From Deltaproteobacteria bacterium (GTDB lineage: Bacteria > Myxococcota > Kuafuiibacteriia > Kuafuiibacteriales > Kuafuiibacteriaceae), in NCBI GenBank assembly GCA_016703535.1, contig JADJBV010000002.1, positions 744,001-808,000 of the forward strand: DNA of 64,000 nt, given 5' to 3'. Made by a program: the position numbers and the translations under genes. Of this stretch, positions 59,967-64,000 are shown piece by piece (the stretch's first letter is position 1; each line of letters begins with the position of its first letter). The notes under the pieces are model-generated. The model was given only the letters and a program-made list of their open reading frames with translations, searched no databases and was not told the DNA's origin.

Positions 59967-61289
59967 TTGCACTTCGTCTACCAGCTGCTGAGTTACCTGG
60001 TGATCGGGTTGTGGCTCCCCTTGTGGGCGCTCCACCCCAAGTTGCGCCAGGGACAAAGGCGTCGGCTCGGGCTTTATGACGACGTCGGTCCGGATCGGCC
60101 TTGGCCCAAGTCGAGGGGGGCCGGCCCCCGGATCTGGCTGCACGGGGCCTCGGCGGGGGACCTCTTGGCGCTTTTGCCGATCATCAAGCTCCTTCGGGCC
60201 AACGCCCCCGAAGCCACCTTGGTGGTCTCGACCATGACCAACTCGGGCTACCAGATCGCCAAGGATCGGCTCTTGCCGTTGGTCGACGGGATCACCTTCG
60301 TGCCTTGGGATCTGCCGGGCGCCACCCGGCGGGCCATGGCGGTGATCCAACCCGAGGTCTTGGTGCTGGAGTACACCGAACTTTGGCCCAACCTCATTCA
60401 GGCCGCCAAAGATCACGGCGCCAAGCTGGTGATGACCAACGGGCGGCTCAGCGAGACCTTGGTGCGGCGTTATCGCTGGTTGCAGGCGTTGATCGGCAAC
60501 CAGCTGGCCAAGTTGGATCTGTTGTTGATGCGAGAAGAGGTCGAGGCCGAACGGGCCTTGCTCCTGGGCGCGCCCAAAGGTCGCGTGCAGATCACCGGCA
60601 ACACCAAGTTCGACAACCTGGCCGAGCCACCGGGGAAAGAGGCGGTGGCCAAGCTGCGGGCCGCCTTGGGCCTGGGCGACGAGCGGGTTTTGGTGGCCGG
60701 TTCGACCCACGAAGGGGAAGAGAAGAAGTTGCTCGGCGCCTTTCGGGGGCTGCGGGCGGTCGATCCCGAGCTGCGTTTGGTGGTCGCGCCTCGGTACGTG
60801 GAGCGGGCGCCGAAGATCGCGGCCCTGGCCAAAGCTGAGGGCTTCACCGTCGCCCAGCGGAGCGAACACCAGGATGGGCCGATGCCCAAGGCCGACGTGT
60901 TGTTGCTCGACACCATGGGTGAACTCCAGACCGCGTACGGCGTGGGGACCCTGGTCTTCGTGGGCGGGAGTTTCGTCAAGCGGGGCGGACAGAACATCTT
61001 GGAGCCAGCGGGGCAGGGGCGGCCGGTGTTGTTTGGGCCCTACATGATGAACTTCCGAGATTCGGTCGAGGTCTTGCTCGGTCGCGGCGGGCTGCAGGTC
61101 CACTCTCCGGCCCAACTCCAGCAGGTGGCCAAGGAGCTCCTGGAGCGGCCCGAGGAGATCGCCCAGCTGGGGGAGATGGCCCGGACCGCGGTGCAGAAGG
61201 CCCGAGGCGCCTCACCCCGGAACGCCCACGCAATTCTGCAGCTGGCCAAGGACGGCCGAAGGGAGCGGACCAGCGATCGTCCTGGATGA
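59967..61289 (+). CDS. waaA: 3-deoxy-D-manno-octulosonic acid transferase-like (KdtA/WaaA)
   Basis: 440 aa from TTG 59967 (GAGGCGAGG upstream), 4 bp after msbA. N-terminal membrane anchor then RIWLHGASAGDLLALLPIIK, VVSTMTNSGYQIAKDRL, MREEVEAERALLLGAP, TGNTKFDN, VLVAGSTHEGEEKKLLGAF and FVGGSFVKRGGQNILEPAGQ, the GT30 pattern. The residue aligned with the catalytic Glu of WaaA (SVGE) is Asp here (SAGD). Attaches Kdo to lipid A. Symbol is by homology; the Glu-to-Asp change leaves some doubt on activity. Confidence 0.86.
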   Translation: MHFVYQLLSYLVIGLWLPLWALHPKLRQGQRRRLGLYDDVGPDRPWPKSRGAGPRIWLHGASAGDLLALLPIIKLLRANAPEATLVVSTMTNSGYQIAKDRLLPLVDGITFVPWDLPGATRRAMAVIQPEVLVLEYTELWPNLIQAAKDHGAKLVMTNGRLSETLVRRYRWLQALIGNQLAKLDLLLMREEVEAERALLLGAPKGRVQITGNTKFDNLAEPPGKEAVAKLRAALGLGDERVLVAGSTHEGEEKKLLGAFRGLRAVDPELRLVVAPRYVERAPKIAALAKAEGFTVAQRSEHQDGPMPKADVLLLDTMGELQTAYGVGTLVFVGGSFVKRGGQNILEPAGQGRPVLFGPYMMNFRDSVEVLLGRGGLQVHSPAQLQQVAKELLERPEEIAQLGEMARTAVQKARGASPRNAHAILQLAKDGRRERTSDRPG

Positions 61290-61320
61290 CTCGCCTGATT
61301 TCACGTGTTAGTCCGCCTGC

Positions 61321-62757
61321 ATGGCAACCGAGTCCTATGAGGTCGTGGTCATTGGCGGAGGCCCGGGCGGCTACGTCGCCGGCATCCGCTTGGGTCAACA
61401 CAAGAAAAAGACCCTGGTCATCGAGCGGGAACACCTGGGAGGCGTGTGCCTCAACTGGGGCTGCATCCCGAGCAAGGCGATCATCCACGCCGCCAACCTG
61501 CGCCACGAGGTCGAGGCCATGGGGCGCGTGTATTCCTCGATCCCGGCGGTCAACGCCACCGAGCTGATGGCTTGGAAGGACGGGATCATCAAGAAGCAGC
61601 GCCAGGGCATCGCGGGCCTGCTCAAGGCCAACAACTGCGATCACAAGAAGGGCACCGCCACCCTCACCGGGCCCAACACCTTGAGCCTGGACACCGGCAA
61701 CGGCAGCGCCGACACCATCCAGTTCCAGCAGCTGGTGTTGGCCACCGGCGCTTCGATCATCGAGATCCCGCCCTTCCCGTTCAGCGATCCGATCGTGGGC
61801 TACGCCAAGGACGCGGTCGCTTACGATCCGATCCCCAAGAACCTGGTCATCGTCGGCGGCGGCGTCATCGGCTGTGAGTTGGGCATGGCCTACGCCAAAC
61901 TCGGCAGCAAGGTGACCATCGTCGAGATGCTCGAGGCCATCTTGCCGGGCAACGACAAAGACCTGATCCGCCCGATCCTCAAGACCATGAAGAAGGTCGG
62001 CATCGAGGTGCTGACCAAGGCCAAGGCCAAGGGCTACACCAAGGTCGGCGCGGGCGCCGAGGTCGAGGTGGAGGTCGACGGCAAGGTCCAGAAGATCCCC
62101 GCCGATAAGATCTTGGTCGCGGTCGGCTTCAAGCCCAACACCAAGGGCCTGGGCCTCGAGAAGTTGGGCAACCTGCAGCTCGATCAGCGCGGTTGGGTCA
62201 CCATCGATCAGCAGTGCCGCACCAGCGTGCCCCACGTGTACGCCATCGGCGACATCACCGGGCCGCCGCTCCTCGCCCACCGGGCCAGCCACATGGGTGA
62301 GGTCGCGGCCGACGTCATCGCCGGGCACAAGGCGGCCTTCGACGTGATGGCCATGCCCCTCGGCACCTTCACCGATCCGGAGATCGCCATGGCTGGGCTC
62401 ACCGAACAGCAGGCGGTGGAGAAGGGGTACCAGGTCCGCACCGGCGTGTTCCCCATGTCCGCCTTGGGTCGGGCCGGCGCCATGAACCAGACCGAAGGCC
62501 TGGTGAAGGTGGTGGTCGACGCCAAAAACGACGTGATCTTGGGCGTGGGCATCACCGCCTTCAACGCCTGCGATCTGATCGGCGAGGCCTGTTTGGCCCT
62601 GGAGATGGGCGCCTTGGCCGAAGATCTGGCGTTGACGGTGCACGTGCACCCGACCTTGTCGGAGGGCCTGATGGAGGCGGCCAAGGCCGCTCGGGGTGAG
62701 GCGCTCCACATCCTCAACAAGAAGCCGGGTGAAGGGGCCCGGGCCTCGGCCCACTGA
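61321..62757 (+). CDS. lpdA: Dihydrolipoyl dehydrogenase
   Basis: 478 aa. FAD motif VVVIGGGPGGYVAGIRLGQ, redox disulfide in GGVCLNWGCIPSKAII, NAD motif NLVIVGGGVIGCELGMAYAK, VYAIGDITGPPLLAHRASHM and the C-terminal His-Glu pair in LTVHVHPTLSEGLMEAA. Reoxidises dihydrolipoamide in 2-oxo acid dehydrogenases or glycine cleavage. lipB follows by 8 bp, a lipoate pair. Confidence 0.96.
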   Translation: MATESYEVVVIGGGPGGYVAGIRLGQHKKKTLVIEREHLGGVCLNWGCIPSKAIIHAANLRHEVEAMGRVYSSIPAVNATELMAWKDGIIKKQRQGIAGLLKANNCDHKKGTATLTGPNTLSLDTGNGSADTIQFQQLVLATGASIIEIPPFPFSDPIVGYAKDAVAYDPIPKNLVIVGGGVIGCELGMAYAKLGSKVTIVEMLEAILPGNDKDLIRPILKTMKKVGIEVLTKAKAKGYTKVGAGAEVEVEVDGKVQKIPADKILVAVGFKPNTKGLGLEKLGNLQLDQRGWVTIDQQCRTSVPHVYAIGDITGPPLLAHRASHMGEVAADVIAGHKAAFDVMAMPLGTFTDPEIAMAGLTEQQAVEKGYQVRTGVFPMSALGRAGAMNQTEGLVKVVVDAKNDVILGVGITAFNACDLIGEACLALEMGALAEDLALTVHVHPTLSEGLMEAAKAARGEALHILNKKPGEGARASAH

Positions 62758-62765
62758 GGTCCAGC

Positions 62766-63422
62766 ATGCGGGAGCTCGAGATCATCCGGCTCGGTCGAAT
62801 CGGTTACCGGGCCGGGCTCGAGTTGATGGAGCAACGCCTCGAAGCCCGCACCAAAGGCCTGGTCCCCGACGCGATCTTCCTGCTCGAGCACGACCCGGTG
62901 TTGACCTTGGGGCGGCGGGCCAATCTACAGAATATATTGGCCAGCCCGGAGCGCCTGCAGAGTTTGGGCATCGAGGTGGTGGAGACCGGCCGGGGCGGCG
63001 ACGTCACCTACCATGGGCCCGGCCAGATCGTCGGTTATCCGGTCATCGACCTCGCCCCCGATCGCAAGGACGTGCGGCGGTACGTCTGCGACCTCGAGAA
63101 GGTGATGATGAGGGTCAGCGCGTCCTATGGCCTCCAGGCGGGCCGGGTCGAGGGCCACATCGGTTGTTGGATCGAGGGCCAACGTAAGATCGGCGCCATC
63201 GGCGTGCGGATCTCCCGCTGGTGCACCAGCCACGGCTTCGCCTTCAACGTCACCAGCAACCTGGACGCCTTCTCTTTGATCGTGCCCTGCGGCATCCGGG
63301 ATAAGGGCGTGACCTCCTTGGCGGCCGAGTTGGGCCGAGAGGTGTCCCTGCCTACGGTGATGGACCAGCTGGAGGCCGAGCTCCGGGCCACCTTCGCCGC
63401 CGATCGCCCCGACCGCTGCTGA
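62766..63422 (+). CDS. lipB: Lipoyl(octanoyl) transferase
   Basis: 218 aa. FLLEHDPVLTLGRRAN, GRGGDVTYHGPGQIVGYPVI, the Lys in RKIGAIGVRISRWCTSHGFA and the nucleophile Cys in LIVPCGIRDKGVTSL are intact. Transfers octanoyl from ACP to lipoyl domains. lipA is not in the window. Confidence 0.96.
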   Translation: MRELEIIRLGRIGYRAGLELMEQRLEARTKGLVPDAIFLLEHDPVLTLGRRANLQNILASPERLQSLGIEVVETGRGGDVTYHGPGQIVGYPVIDLAPDRKDVRRYVCDLEKVMMRVSASYGLQAGRVEGHIGCWIEGQRKIGAIGVRISRWCTSHGFAFNVTSNLDAFSLIVPCGIRDKGVTSLAAELGREVSLPTVMDQLEAELRATFAADRPDRC

Positions 63423-63587
63423 GCCCGCCTCGGCGGCCATTCCAGGGTCACGATGGCCCTCGATTTGCCCCATCAGTTCGGTCGATGGCCATCATCGGTG
63501 AGGCCAATGGCACAAAGGGGGCTCGAAGGTCCCTTTGGAGATGCGCCCGACGAAGGAGTCGGCGCATCAACCCAAAGGAGAGTCGAG

Positions 63588-64000
63588 ATGTGGGCAGCGA
63601 GCAGAAGTAGTGGGTGGGGCGGTGTCCTGGTACCCCTGTTGTGGGGCCTCATTGGGGCTGGGTGCGGGGTCGAGGGCGAGGGCGAGGGCGAGGGCGAAGG
63701 TGATACCTTCGAGGTTGCGGTGACCATCGCGTCCATCCGGGACCAAGGGATCATCGAGCTGCCCGAATATTGCTCGGACATTAGCTGCTCCTCGGTGGTC
63801 GTGTGTACACCGCAGGCGGATTCGTGTGGGTGTTGCATCCTCGATCTGGACGACGCTGAGGATCGGCCGCCAAGCGGCGAAGTCCCGTGGACCCCAGGTG
63901 GAGAGGAACCCGGGGGTGGCGGGCCCGGCGACGGTGACGACAACAACCCACCTCCGTCGACAAGCGAAGACTGCGAGACGCCGGCCGACGACGACGGCGA
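63588..64000 (+). CDS. Cys-rich lipoprotein with Glu-Gly repeat, 3' partial
   Basis: ATG 63588 behind a strong Shine-Dalgarno (AAAGGAGAG). Reading to the window edge without a stop gives 137 residues. A hydrophobic signal (VLVPLLWGLIGAGC) ends at a Cys that could be lipidated, then EGEGEGEGEG encoded by exact GAGGGC repeats (63672-63695), a beta-rich domain with closely spaced Cys (YCSDISCSS, SCGCC), and an acidic Pro/Gly/Asp-rich tail. The architecture (lipobox, low-complexity tether, Cys-rich domain) is typical of myxobacterial surface lipoproteins. The end lies beyond the window. Confidence 0.78.
   Translation, partial: MWAASRSSGWGGVLVPLLWGLIGAGCGVEGEGEGEGEGDTFEVAVTIASIRDQGIIELPEYCSDISCSSVVVCTPQADSCGCCILDLDDAEDRPPSGEVPWTPGGEEPGGGGPGDGDDNNPPPSTSEDCETPADDDG

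Noticed and set aside
60976..62754. 592-codon frame opposite lpdA
   Set aside because: Shadow of the dihydrolipoyl dehydrogenase gene, which has all motifs.
63425..63458. Hairpins after lipB as a terminator
   Set aside because: Stems (CCGCC/GGCGG, GGCCAT/ATGGCC) are short and there is no U-run, too weak to call.
63672..63695. GAGGGC tandem repeats as a CRISPR or VNTR locus
   Set aside because: Only four exact hexamers, in frame and coding for a Glu-Gly tether after a lipobox.

Overview
The window is GC-rich chromosomal DNA from a Gram-negative bacterium. It carries lipid A genes (lpxD-fabZ-lpxA-lpxB, msbA, a kdtA-like gene), an RND efflux pump, many lipoproteins and outer-membrane-type proteins. 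It also has a Hanks-type Ser/Thr kinase, FHA domains fused to a multihaem cytochrome, an MglA-like small GTPase, Cys-rich lipoproteins and Ig-repeat lipoproteins. That mix points to the Myxococcota / former Deltaproteobacteria; this is inferred from gene content, with no marker gene. No rRNA, tRNA, CRISPR array or complete transposase gene was seen.

Layout. 0-2.5 kb: membrane protein with an apparent frameshift, then an FHA-heptahaem cytochrome. 2.5-9.4 kb: hybrid histidine kinase, SDR/acyltransferase pair, YVTN-dihaem lipoprotein, outer-membrane protein. 9.4-15.6 kb: a tightly overlapping operon encoding an adenylate-forming enzyme, an ATP-grasp ligase, a clavaminate-synthase-like Fe/2OG oxygenase and an alpha/beta hydrolase lacking its nucleophile, with a divergent AraC regulator and direct-repeat sites at the operon promoter; it looks like a small amino-acid/peptide metabolite pathway. 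15.6-20.1 kb: CxxC flavoprotein, M14 peptidase, Cpx-like operon. 20.2-27.5 kb: Ser/Thr kinase, STAS protein, glutathione-synthetase-like protein, MglA-like GTPase, a repeat lipoprotein and a helical protein.

27.5-33.9 kb: a stress/osmolyte island (universal stress protein, MarR regulator, SPS-like glycosyltransferase, phosphatase-glycosidase fusion, MscS channel). Three copies of one palindromic operator tie it together. 34-38 kb: crotonase, two acyl-CoA dehydrogenases and a LuxR-type regulator. 38-41.3 kb: an Ig-repeat lipoprotein followed by homologues of the gamma (crosslinked quinone-cofactor peptide) and beta (propeller) subunits of quinohemoprotein amine dehydrogenase, but with no haem alpha subunit or radical-SAM maturase nearby.

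41.4-46.3 kb: skp-lpxD-fabZ-lpxA-lpxB and a DPM1-like glycosyltransferase. 46.3-47.7 kb: small lipoproteins, one split by a 160-bp palindromic MITE-like insertion. 47.7-52.2 kb: a SulP transporter fused to a gamma-class carbonic anhydrase, two SPFH proteins and a DUF1993 protein. 52.2-56.5 kb: RND pump and adaptor. 56.7-64 kb: membrane glycosyltransferase, msbA, kdtA-like gene, dihydrolipoyl dehydrogenase, lipB, and a Cys-rich lipoprotein running off the end.

Best candidates for new biology: the amine-dehydrogenase-like gamma/beta pair with an Ig-repeat partner, the AraC-controlled adenylation/ATP-grasp/2OG operon, the MarR-operator osmolyte regulon, the SulP-gamma carbonic anhydrase fusion and the palindromic element.
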